A stretch of DNA of 13,278 nt from JBEBXQ01 sp040391535 (GTDB lineage Bacteria; Bacteroidota; Bacteroidia; Cytophagales; Spirosomataceae). Location: contig JBEBXQ010000131.1 of assembly GCA_040391535.1 (NCBI GenBank), positions 1-13,278 on the forward strand, in the 5' to 3' direction. The notes beneath the pieces are model-generated. The model saw only the letters and a list, made by a program, of their open reading frames with translations. It ran no database searches and was not told where the DNA came from. How positions within the stretch are numbered: position 1 is the first letter of the stretch; each line of letters begins with the position of its first letter. Position numbers and translations under genes: made by a program. Below are positions 6,654-13,278 of this stretch, piece after piece.

Positions 6654-7445
6654 TTACCAGGCTGTCCAGCCACCATCTACCACAATATTCTGGCCAGTGA
6701 TATAGGTAGAAGCATCTGATAGCAGAAAAGCTACTGTACCTGCAATCTCATCGGCATTACCTATTCTGCCCATAGGGGATTTTTTACTTAAGCGTTCGAC
6801 AAATTCAGGATACATCCGCTGCACATCCGGATTAGGAAACGGGCCGGGTGATATGCAGTTACACCTGATATTGTACAATCCATAGTGAACAGCCAGGTAC
6901 CGGGCCATCTGAATAATCCCGGCTTTGCCGACACCATACTCAACGGGGTTTTTCTGCATAGGTGCCTCATACAGATCAGGATTGGGGGAAACCATTCCAT
7001 ACATGCTGGAAAAAAGCACCATGCTTCCTCTGTTTAATTCGGCCATCCGGTTTCCTATTTCCCTTGCCATGAAAAATGTAGCGGTTATCCCTCCATGATT
7101 CACAAAGTCGAAATCCTCTGCATTCAGCGTATCGAAGGATTTAGACGTTGATGCAAAGGTGAGATTAACAAGTCCGTCCGGAACACCATTTTTCTGAATA
7201 ACGGCCTCAACCAAACCACTACAGGCCTTTATATCTCCCACATCCAGTGTTTCTGCGGTTACGTTATCCGGTAACTGAGCTTCTTTCAGAAATTCGGATG
7301 CCTTATTCCCCAGATCAATACAGACAATCTGCGCACCCAGACTGCTAAGCAAAGTCACGCAGGCCCTGCCCAGATAACCGGCTCCACCCAAAACCCAGAC
7401 GGTACGTCCGGTCATATCAAACAGATTTCTATTTTGAAAATGCAT
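6654..7445 (-). CDS. Short-chain dehydrogenase/reductase (SDR), intact active site
   Basis: Cytosolic classical SDR, 263 residues. The nucleotide motif is GGAGYLG (20-26). Asp44 at the end of beta-2 suggests NAD(H). The usual NNAG is NLTF (94-97). The catalytic serine lies in LFSSMYG (144-150), and Tyr170 and Lys174 form an intact YxxxK (YGVGKAG). ISPGPF and the C-terminal VVDGGWTAW are family-typical. The protein resembles the second SDR at the far end of the operon: the substrate-loop layout before the tyrosine is similar and Tyr170 falls at the same position, suggesting related substrates. It is the first cytosolic gene after the exported proteins, and its ribosome binding site (AAGGAAG, ten bases before ATG) lies in one arm of an inverted repeat. 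Likely role: oxidation or reduction of the imported sugar or a derived lactone or keto acid (inference). Confidence 0.92.
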   Translation of the reverse strand: MHFQNRNLFDMTGRTVWVLGGAGYLGRACVTLLSSLGAQIVCIDLGNKASEFLKEAQLPDNVTAETLDVGDIKACSGLVEAVIQKNGVPDGLVNLTFASTSKSFDTLNAEDFDFVNHGGITATFFMAREIGNRMAELNRGSMVLFSSMYGMVSPNPDLYEAPMQKNPVEYGVGKAGIIQMARYLAVHYGLYNIRCNCISPGPFPNPDVQRMYPEFVERLSKKSPMGRIGNADEIAGTVAFLLSDASTYITGQNIVVDGGWTAW

Positions 7446-7452
7446 AGGCCCG

Positions 7453-7491
7453 TTTCTTCCTTACAAAGAGTATATCCCGGCAAGGAAGAAA
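7453..7491 (-). promoter_or_regulatory. Inverted repeat able to mask the ribosome binding site of the first SDR gene
   Basis: Perfect 10-bp inverted repeat: TTTCTTCCTT (7491-7482 read on the minus strand) and AAGGAAGAAA (7462-7453), with a 19-base loop. It fills most of the 57-base gap between the sialidase-like gene and the SDR gene. The downstream arm contains AAGGAAG, the Shine-Dalgarno of the SDR gene (ATG at 7445). No T-run follows on the coding strand, so it is not an intrinsic terminator. It could lower translation of the downstream gene or act as a processing or stability element between the envelope and cytosolic sections of the operon (inference). Confidence 0.5.
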
Positions 7492-7502
7492 TCATTTAAA
7501 TA

Positions 7503-8711
7503 TTACTTAGAACCGATTTCGAGTATAGTGCCGGCAATATGGCGCGTGCCGTTGCCGATATTATAATAATAAGTCACCAGCACTCTGTTGTTATCCAGCT
7601 GCACAGACCAGGGATAACCGATGTCTCCGCTTCCGCCGTCTTCCCGCAACACAATTTCCTCAGCAGTTGCAAAGTCGGTACATTCTGCATTTAAAATCCT
7701 CGCTCTGATTCCGAAAGGCTGATGACGGTAACCATACACCAGCAACACACGGTTATCCGGCAAACGCAGGGCCTGCATAGGGTGGCCTTTAAAACCCATG
7801 GATTCCCATTTCTGAAATGTTTTGCCTCCGTCTCTGGACCGGGCAATACAGGCCTGATCTTCAAAACCGGCGGTTCTCAGAAATGCCACTATATCTCCTT
7901 TGGGCGTTTCATATACGGAAGCCTCGTTAAACGCTATTTTATTATCGGTAGCTACTTCACTGGTATATTGCCAGGTTAAACCTTTATCATCTGAAGTGAG
8001 AAGAAAATTCCCGGTCCGGCCCGGCTCTTTTGAGGTATGCGCCGCTACTACCCAGAATAACCGCCCGTTTTTTCCTTCATACAAAGCACCTCTGTTATAG
8101 GCCGGAACCGGATCTCCCATAGGTGTGGTATTCAGTTCAGGCTGGATATGCGGGGGATAGTATGGCCCTTGCCAGGATTTGGCACCGTCGGTCGAACGTA
8201 CATAATAACCACCCAGGAAAGTAGCTCCGCTGGTATTAAAATGTTTGGAAGGGTCCGCGTTTTTCATATTGTCCGGACGAAGAAATGCCCATCCATAGCT
8301 GGCACACAAAATATCACCGTTTTTCAGCTGAAGCAGACAAGGGTCCTGCGAGCCTCCGAAAGCATGAGCATAAATCAGCTCAGGATTTTTCGTCCAGTTT
8401 TCGCCGTCTTTCGAGCGGACTGCCACCAGATAGCTGTTGGGATCAACATGGTTCGTATGATTTTCTCCGAAAATTTTACGGTCAGGAGCTCTCCGGAAAG
8501 CCAGGAATAATTCACCGTCCGGTTTTTTAATCACAGAAGGGAATGACGAATAGTACGTATCATCCTGATAAATGACGATATCTTTGATTTTTCTTGCAGC
8601 GGGAGGATTGTTTTTTTCTGTATTCAAAGGTTCGGCTTTCACGGTACCCAACACCATGGTCAGTGCCAAACCAAACAAAAATGTATTTTTTTTGTTTTTA
8701 AAGATCATCAT
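7503..8711 (-). CDS. Exported sialidase-superfamily (BNR/Asp-box) beta-propeller protein, putative glycosidase
   Basis: 402 residues with a signal peptide (basic KNKK, hydrophobic core, cleavage after VKA near 26), so periplasmic or surface. Four Asp boxes mark a six-bladed sialidase-type propeller: SKDGENW (100-106), STDGAKSW (173-180), SDDKGLTW (240-247) and SRDGGKTF (292-299). The position of the sialidase RIP motif reads SSFPSV (55-60), so the first triad arginine is absent. FNEASVYETPKGD (261-273) offers a candidate Glu263, and AFLR (276-279) and DNRVLLVYGYR (319-329) supply candidate arginines. GYPWSV (365-370) places Tyr366 where the nucleophilic tyrosine is expected. It is therefore probably not an ordinary Neu5Ac sialidase; a different sugar or a binding role is possible. 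Start codons at 8711 and 8708 are adjacent; the 15-base gap to the preceding propeller gene implies co-expression. Confidence 0.87.
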   Translation of the reverse strand: MMIFKNKKNTFLFGLALTMVLGTVKAEPLNTEKNNPPAARKIKDIVIYQDDTYYSSFPSVIKKPDGELFLAFRRAPDRKIFGENHTNHVDPNSYLVAVRSKDGENWTKNPELIYAHAFGGSQDPCLLQLKNGDILCASYGWAFLRPDNMKNADPSKHFNTSGATFLGGYYVRSTDGAKSWQGPYYPPHIQPELNTTPMGDPVPAYNRGALYEGKNGRLFWVVAAHTSKEPGRTGNFLLTSDDKGLTWQYTSEVATDNKIAFNEASVYETPKGDIVAFLRTAGFEDQACIARSRDGGKTFQKWESMGFKGHPMQALRLPDNRVLLVYGYRHQPFGIRARILNAECTDFATAEEIVLREDGGSGDIGYPWSVQLDNNRVLVTYYYNIGNGTRHIAGTILEIGSK

Positions 8712-8726
8712 TTTCTGATTGATTAC

Positions 8727-9779
8727 TTAGTTAACATTTAATAAACTCAAAGGCACTTTTGCCAGATAGATACTTGATTTACCTTCATGACTTGAATAAT
8801 AGGCTACCCATAATTTCTTTTTTTCTATCACCATTCCGGGGTAACTGTTATCACCTCCGCTGGGTAACTTAACGGTTTTTAAAACTTTACCCTTCCGGTC
8901 GGTAACATGCAAAGCTGTGGAGGCAGCATTCCCTTCATGAAACCGGGATCCTATCACTAACCGGTCTTTTTCCAGAAACAGAAAGTTAGGGCCTCCAAGC
9001 CGGAAATTCAGCCTGTTAAACTGCCAGCTTTTATAGGGCGATTCACTTTCGGCCAAAACCCCCATCTGATCTTCTGTTTCTCTCCTGATCAGAATGTACA
9101 TTTTATCGTTCTTATCAAACCGTATTGTCGATTCGTTCGGACTACCGTCAATATCTATTTGTGATACTTTTTCAAAATGCCTGCCATTTTGGGTGCTTAA
9201 CAGAGAGGCGTACATGGTTCTTATACGCTTCCCTTCTTTCATTTCATAATCCACGGAATACATAATCCCATAACCGGTCCCCTTATGCCACGTCAGCCGC
9301 CATATCCAATCCAGGGATGGTGAAATATCCTTACCGAACGTCACTTTTTCAAGCGGCGAAAAATGCTGCCCTTCAGCATCAGAAAAAGTTACAAAAGGCA
9401 TTAGTGTCAGATACCTGCCATCTTTAAATACACCAGCCGCAACAATTGCCATTAACCTGCCATCCGGCGTTACAGACAATCTGGCCTCTCTGACATCTTC
9501 TTCGTCCATATCAAAAAGAGCCACACTTTCCCAGTTTTTACCTTCTTTGGATCTGACAATTCTTACCTTACCATTGTTTTCATTCCCCACATGGTTATCC
9601 CCTTCTCTGAATGCACAGTAGAAATAGTCTTTAAACCTGAATAAATCAGGGAATGCATCATGCCTGGTTTTATCCCATATTTTCGTAACCTCAATTGTAT
9701 CTTTTTCTGCATTCATAGCCTTTAACTCACCGGAGTGTCCCAGGCAGAGTGCAATAAGTATCAGTAAGTACACTTTCAT
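8727..9779 (-). CDS. Exported sialidase-superfamily beta-propeller protein, second and divergent
   Basis: 350 residues, with a signal peptide (MKVYLLILIALCLG, cleavage probably after LKA near 21). Asp boxes are degenerate: SKEGKNW (77-83), SDAEGQHF (133-140) and STQNGRHF (195-202). The RIP position reads HDAFPDLF, again without the arginine, but CAFREGDN (55-62) supplies a nearby Arg58. SPNESTIRF (213-221) gives candidate Glu216, LIRRE (230-234) and IGSRFHEG (276-283) give arginines, and NSYPGMV (311-317) gives candidate nucleophile Tyr313, followed by WVAYYSSHEGKSS (324-336). The order of Glu, Arg, Arg and Tyr follows that of sialidases, and its neighbour shows a similar pattern. Putative exo-glycosidase or sugar-binding propeller of unknown specificity. 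It follows susD by 56 bases and precedes the other propeller gene by 15, so the two probably work together. Confidence 0.83.
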   Translation of the reverse strand: MKVYLLILIALCLGHSGELKAMNAEKDTIEVTKIWDKTRHDAFPDLFRFKDYFYCAFREGDNHVGNENNGKVRIVRSKEGKNWESVALFDMDEEDVREARLSVTPDGRLMAIVAAGVFKDGRYLTLMPFVTFSDAEGQHFSPLEKVTFGKDISPSLDWIWRLTWHKGTGYGIMYSVDYEMKEGKRIRTMYASLLSTQNGRHFEKVSQIDIDGSPNESTIRFDKNDKMYILIRRETEDQMGVLAESESPYKSWQFNRLNFRLGGPNFLFLEKDRLVIGSRFHEGNAASTALHVTDRKGKVLKTVKLPSGGDNSYPGMVIEKKKLWVAYYSSHEGKSSIYLAKVPLSLLNVN

Positions 9780-9835
9780 ATCAGCAGTTTATTTAGAGTT
9801 TTCAGAGCTGATCATTACCGGCCCTGGCATTTTTT

Positions 9836-11311
9836 TTAATTATAACCCGGGTTTTGTTTCACCTTCGGTTCAAGGCTGAGGACATCATTTGCAATAGGGA
9901 AAATCAATAAGTGATCCTGTCCTTTACGGTTTTGCAGATTAGGAACCAGGTCAAATACTTTTCCAAACCGTACCAGATCCCACCATCTTTTCCCCTCATA
10001 TACCATTTCCAGCAGTCTTTCCTTGAGAATCACTGCATCATTTTCTTCCTGAGTTCCATTCACAAACCTATGCTCATCAACATGATCTTTATAGGCACGC
10101 CTGCGAATCTGATTTATCTCAGCAGAAGGGTCTTGTCCCAGTGCATTTTTGGCTTCCGCTTTCATCAGCACAACATCCGCATAACGATAGAGGACAATAT
10201 CGCTCAGAAATAAACGCGTTCCGCCGGTAATCAGTCCTCTTCCTTTCATGCATAATGAACTGTAATAGGTAGCGTCTCCGGCGGCATTGTAGGTATAAAT
10301 TTCATGAAAAGAAGCATTTTTACGGGTGTCATCCGGGGTAAACTGCTTCCTTACCAGATCCGTCAGCACCAGCAGGCCCTGTCCGCCTCCCACCGGCTGA
10401 ATAATACTTTTCGTTTCATCATCCGTATTGGCCGGGATCGCACTGTCGATGATCCAATGCAGCCAGAAATGATTCGTAGCACCATCGAGATCCTGATATC
10501 TGATGGTCATCAAAACCTCTTTATTCCCTTTGTTCTGATACTCAAACAGGTCCCCGAAATTTTCCAGAAGGGACACATCTGCCTTTTCAACCTCATTCAA
10601 CGCATTCAGGGCCGTGGTAAAGTCACTTTGCCCTCCATTCATACGCTTTCCCGTCCAGAGATATACATCACCTTTCAAAGCATTGGCAGCAGGTTTTGAC
10701 CAGTTAAATCTTCCGGTAGTGAAGTTATCATTACTAAACAGCGATAAGGCCTTTTCCAGATCCTCTTTGATAAGTGTAAATACTTCATTCTGCGATGAGC
10801 GTTCCCTGATGGTTTCCTCTGCACTGGAGCTTTCCGTCGGCTCTGTCCGGATGATGAGATCACCCCAGGTTCTGGTCATTACATAATACGTATATGCCCT
10901 CATGGTATAAGCCTGTGCCAGAACGTTGTTTTTATCAGCCTCAGACTTGAATGCAATATCAGGAACATACTTTATGATGAGGTTGGCAGAATTGACCACC
11001 GCGTAGAACCCGCGCCAATCGGAATGATGCGGCTGGTCTCCGCTTAACTCATTCTGAAACAAGTCATTTCTCCCACTGCCATATACCCCACCTTCAAAAA
11101 CTTCACTTCGTTGCTCACCGAGAGCATAGATGGCAGCCGAGACTGAACGAAGATTCACATACATCCCATTCAGTGCACCTTCCGCATCATTTTCTGTTTT
11201 CCAGAATGAATTGGTAGTAATTACACTCGTTGGATTTACATCCAGTATGCTACAGGAAAAACCCAGAAAGAGTACGGTAGCAAGGCTAAATAATAGATTA
11301 TACTTTTTCAT
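9836..11311 (-). CDS. susD: SusD/RagB-family glycan-binding outer-membrane lipoprotein
   Basis: 491 residues. The lipoprotein signal peptide ends at Cys20 (FLGFSC), followed by the SusD opening SILDVNPTS and the TNSFWKTENDAEGALNG region. The TPR-like helical core is represented by AQAYTMRAYTYYVMTRTWGD (about 131-150). Near the C-terminus are the characteristic KERLLEMVYEGKRWWDLVRF and the terminal KQNPGYN, so the protein is complete. SusD proteins form the lid of the SusC transporter at the cell surface and capture oligosaccharide. The gene begins 9 bases after the SusC stop, the normal SusC-SusD order. Ligand specificity is not predictable here; downstream genes suggest a glycan handled by sialidase-fold enzymes and an esterase. 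Confidence 0.96.
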   Translation of the reverse strand: MKKYNLLFSLATVLFLGFSCSILDVNPTSVITTNSFWKTENDAEGALNGMYVNLRSVSAAIYALGEQRSEVFEGGVYGSGRNDLFQNELSGDQPHHSDWRGFYAVVNSANLIIKYVPDIAFKSEADKNNVLAQAYTMRAYTYYVMTRTWGDLIIRTEPTESSSAEETIRERSSQNEVFTLIKEDLEKALSLFSNDNFTTGRFNWSKPAANALKGDVYLWTGKRMNGGQSDFTTALNALNEVEKADVSLLENFGDLFEYQNKGNKEVLMTIRYQDLDGATNHFWLHWIIDSAIPANTDDETKSIIQPVGGGQGLLVLTDLVRKQFTPDDTRKNASFHEIYTYNAAGDATYYSSLCMKGRGLITGGTRLFLSDIVLYRYADVVLMKAEAKNALGQDPSAEINQIRRRAYKDHVDEHRFVNGTQEENDAVILKERLLEMVYEGKRWWDLVRFGKVFDLVPNLQNRKGQDHLLIFPIANDVLSLEPKVKQNPGYN

Positions 11312-11320
11312 AGTTTCTGA

Positions 11321-13278
11321 TCAAAATGAAATACTTGCTCCAAAAATGATATTCTTCGGCATGGCATACCTTCCGTCATCAACTCCTCCTTCTTCCGGAT
11401 TCAGGCCTTTATACCTCGTAAAGTAATGAATGTTATTCAGCGTTACATTAAACCGGAGATTGGACAGTTTCAGCTTATTCAACAGCTGTGAAGGTACGTT
11501 ATAACTGAGTGTTACTTCCCTGAGCGCAAGGAAATCGCCCGATTCGTTATACAACGAGCTGCCCGAGGTAGTTACACCATCAAAAAGATTCCTCTGAACA
11601 CGTTCCCCGCCCCAGTAAGAGCGCGGATATTCTGCAATATCGCCTTGCTTTTTCCAGGACTTATCAACCATTTCCTGGGTCAGGTTACCATCAGCATACA
11701 TATTTCCATCAAGGAACATTTTACCCCAATTAAAGATCGTATGACCGGTTGTGTAATCCATTCTTACATATAATGACAGATTCTTATAGCTCAGCGTATT
11801 GGAAATCCCGCCTGTCCATAGCGGGTAGGCATTGCCCATATAGCGTTTATCTCTGGAATCAATTATGCCGTTTTTATCTGCATCATAGTACTCCACATCA
11901 CCGCCATACTGCTTTTTATTTTCTCCTACGATATAGGATGCAACAGGACCGTTGCCGGCATCTTCGTCTGTAGGATAAACCCTGACAAACTGCCTGTCAT
12001 ACATTTCTCCCAACCTTCCACCTTCCTGCAAACCACCCTTCCAGGCATAATCCTGCAATGCATCATCCCATATAAGAATCCCGCCCACTCTGTTATTTTC
12101 AGTACCGTTATCCGGTAGTTTCAGTATTTTATTTTTTGTTCTGGAAGCATTCAATGCAATATTCCATTGCAAAGGGGCAGCTGACGGAAGAATCCTGGCG
12201 CCCAGTTCTATTTCAAATCCTTTATTCTCAAGACTACCGAGATTGGTTAATACACTGGAGAATCCGGTGGAGTGAGGTAAAGGAAGGCTTGTTAACAGAT
12301 TATCCGTTGTGCGCTTGTAGTAATCCAGAATTACGGTTAACTGATCGTTAAAGAAGCCGAGGTCAGCTCCTACATCAAACGTCTTGGATTGTTCCCACTT
12401 CAGGTTTCTGTTGGAAATTACCGTATTCTGAATAGCTGCGGCACCCCCATATTTAGCCCCTACTCCGTAGGCACCTTGTGACGTAAAATCACCTAATCCG
12501 CTGATGTTCCCATTGACACCATAACTCGCTCTGATTTTAAGTTGTGACCATTTTTGACCTGAATTGCCCCAGAAATCTTCTTTATGAACATTCCATCCTG
12601 CAGAAATACCCGGAAAAAATCCCCATTGGTGTTCCTCTCCCAGGTTGGACGCTCCGTCATACCGCATATTCAGGGATAGAAGGTATTTCAGATCATAGTT
12701 ATAATTGGCCGCTGCAAAGTACCCCATAATCACCTGATCTGAAATACTGCTGCTTACCGCAGTAGCTTCACCGGAGGCATTGAGGGTAGGAATCAGGTCT
12801 GTGGAAGCTCCCCTTCCGCTGGCACTTAAACCAGAAGACCTTCTGTTAAAATAGGAAAAACCTGCTCTGGCATCGACGTTATGCACTGAACTAATGGACT
12901 TTACATAAGAAAATACACCATCTGCCTGTGATTGTCTCCAACGGGAATTAGTGGCACTGGCTGCCCTGGAATCCACATAGGCAAGCGGACCATTCCAATA
13001 CCCTGGTTGAAAACTATAGGAATCACCATTCACATTATACATGGATACCTGCGGTTCGAAGGCAAGACCTGGCAGAATATCCCATCTTGCTCCTAATGCC
13101 AAAGTCAGCTTCTCATTCAGGTTTTCATTCACCCTTGAATTCATGTGATATTCAGGGTTGCCAATTGCATTGTTGGTGCCTGGTGCCAGGGAACCATCCT
13201 CAAATTTATACTTGGCTGTAGGGGCAAGTCCGGCATTCCGGTAAAAAGTTACCGCTGTAGAGCCATAGGGTAAGTTGT
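11321..13278 (-). CDS. susC: SusC/RagA-family TonB-dependent outer-membrane transporter, 5' end beyond the window
   Basis: The frame is open to the right edge, giving the C-terminal 651 residues of a protein that usually has about 1000. The first Met in the window (13144) is internal: 44 further in-frame codons precede it (for example NAGLAPTAKYKFEDG). The visible part is the beta-barrel: long aromatic-rich strands, NMRYDGASN, LKIRASYGVNGN, WEQSKTFDVGADLGF, ITVILDYYKRTTDNLL-type segments, the FEIELGA turn, YWGGERV, and the final NIIFGASISF ending in phenylalanine as needed for barrel assembly. The signal peptide, carboxypeptidase-like domain, TonB box and plug lie outside the window. With SusD it imports oligosaccharide in a TonB-dependent way. 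The operon promoter and any regulator must lie upstream of this gene and are not visible. Confidence 0.96.
   Translation of the reverse strand, partial: NLPYGSTAVTFYRNAGLAPTAKYKFEDGSLAPGTNNAIGNPEYHMNSRVNENLNEKLTLALGARWDILPGLAFEPQVSMYNVNGDSYSFQPGYWNGPLAYVDSRAASATNSRWRQSQADGVFSYVKSISSVHNVDARAGFSYFNRRSSGLSASGRGASTDLIPTLNASGEATAVSSSISDQVIMGYFAAANYNYDLKYLLSLNMRYDGASNLGEEHQWGFFPGISAGWNVHKEDFWGNSGQKWSQLKIRASYGVNGNISGLGDFTSQGAYGVGAKYGGAAAIQNTVISNRNLKWEQSKTFDVGADLGFFNDQLTVILDYYKRTTDNLLTSLPLPHSTGFSSVLTNLGSLENKGFEIELGARILPSAAPLQWNIALNASRTKNKILKLPDNGTENNRVGGILIWDDALQDYAWKGGLQEGGRLGEMYDRQFVRVYPTDEDAGNGPVASYIVGENKKQYGGDVEYYDADKNGIIDSRDKRYMGNAYPLWTGGISNTLSYKNLSLYVRMDYTTGHTIFNWGKMFLDGNMYADGNLTQEMVDKSWKKQGDIAEYPRSYWGGERVQRNLFDGVTTSGSSLYNESGDFLALREVTLSYNVPSQLLNKLKLSNLRFNVTLNNIHYFTRYKGLNPEEGGVDDGRYAMPKNIIFGASISF

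Noticed and set aside
7446..7502. Possible internal promoter (a TA...CTTTG element resembling the Bacteroidota -7 box)
   Set aside because: The spacing inside the box is off by one base and there is no TTTG-type -33 element at the right distance.
8148..8510. 120-codon plus-strand open frame opposite the Asp-box protein
   Set aside because: It overlaps fully, on the opposite strand, a gene with four Asp boxes and a signal peptide; no independent support.
7503..9779. Calling the two propeller proteins true sialidases (NanH)
   Set aside because: The RIP arginine is missing in both and the Asp boxes of one are degenerate, so only superfamily membership is supported.
9780..9835. ATCAGC...GCTGAT repeat and A/T tract between susD and the first propeller gene, considered as terminator or attenuator
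   Set aside because: The stem is only six pairs with a loop of more than 20 bases, and the A/T tract is not placed after it on the coding strand.
10304..10699. 131-codon plus-strand open frame opposite susD
   Set aside because: It is antisense to a clear SusD gene, with no motif or ribosome binding site; treated as a shadow.

Overview
The window reads as part of a Bacteroidota genome, probably from the Cytophagales/Sphingobacteriales side, although the exact taxon cannot be fixed from the sequence. The evidence is a SusC/SusD pair, weak or absent Shine-Dalgarno sequences, A/T-rich leaders before the starts, and many exported carbohydrate-active-type proteins. Every convincing gene lies on the minus strand, so transcription runs from high to low coordinates. 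Twelve genes plus the first codons of a thirteenth are packed with gaps of at most about 57 bases, which suggests one long operon, a polysaccharide-utilisation-type locus. No gene-free stretch exceeds 60 bases. No RNA gene, mobile element or CRISPR array is visible.

Layout in transcription order. (1) The C-terminal two thirds of a SusC-type TonB-dependent transporter (cut by the right edge) and its SusD lipoprotein (13278-9836). (2) Two exported proteins of the sialidase/BNR beta-propeller superfamily (9779-7503). (3) A cytosolic short-chain dehydrogenase and an MFS permease (7445-5368). (4) An exported SGNH/GDSL esterase and a membrane-anchored or lipidated HEAT-repeat protein (5336-3673). 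(5) A cytosolic enzyme block: HpcH/HpaI-type pyruvate aldolase, aldo/keto reductase, Gfo/Idh/MocA oxidoreductase and a second short-chain dehydrogenase (3635-52). The next gene starts directly after this and leaves the window at base 1.

Proposed joint function (inference). SusC/D binds and imports an oligosaccharide. The two propeller proteins cleave or bind it in the envelope, the SGNH enzyme removes acyl groups, and the MFS protein carries the released sugar or sugar acid across the inner membrane. Four oxidoreductases and one class II pyruvate aldolase then degrade it. No sugar kinase, isomerase, endo-acting glycosidase, NanA, NanE or NanK is visible. This points to a non-phosphorylative route through a 2-keto-3-deoxy acid, either a nonulosonic-acid-like sugar or a deoxy-sugar such as rhamnose or fucose. 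The actual substrate cannot be read from the sequence.

The points most worth a second look are: two sialidase-fold proteins that keep a candidate Glu/Tyr pair but have lost the RIP arginine; a short-chain dehydrogenase whose YxxxK lysine is an asparagine, next to a related enzyme with the intact motif; a perfect 10-bp inverted repeat that would mask the ribosome binding site of the first cytosolic gene; and an unexplained HEAT-repeat protein in the middle of the operon.
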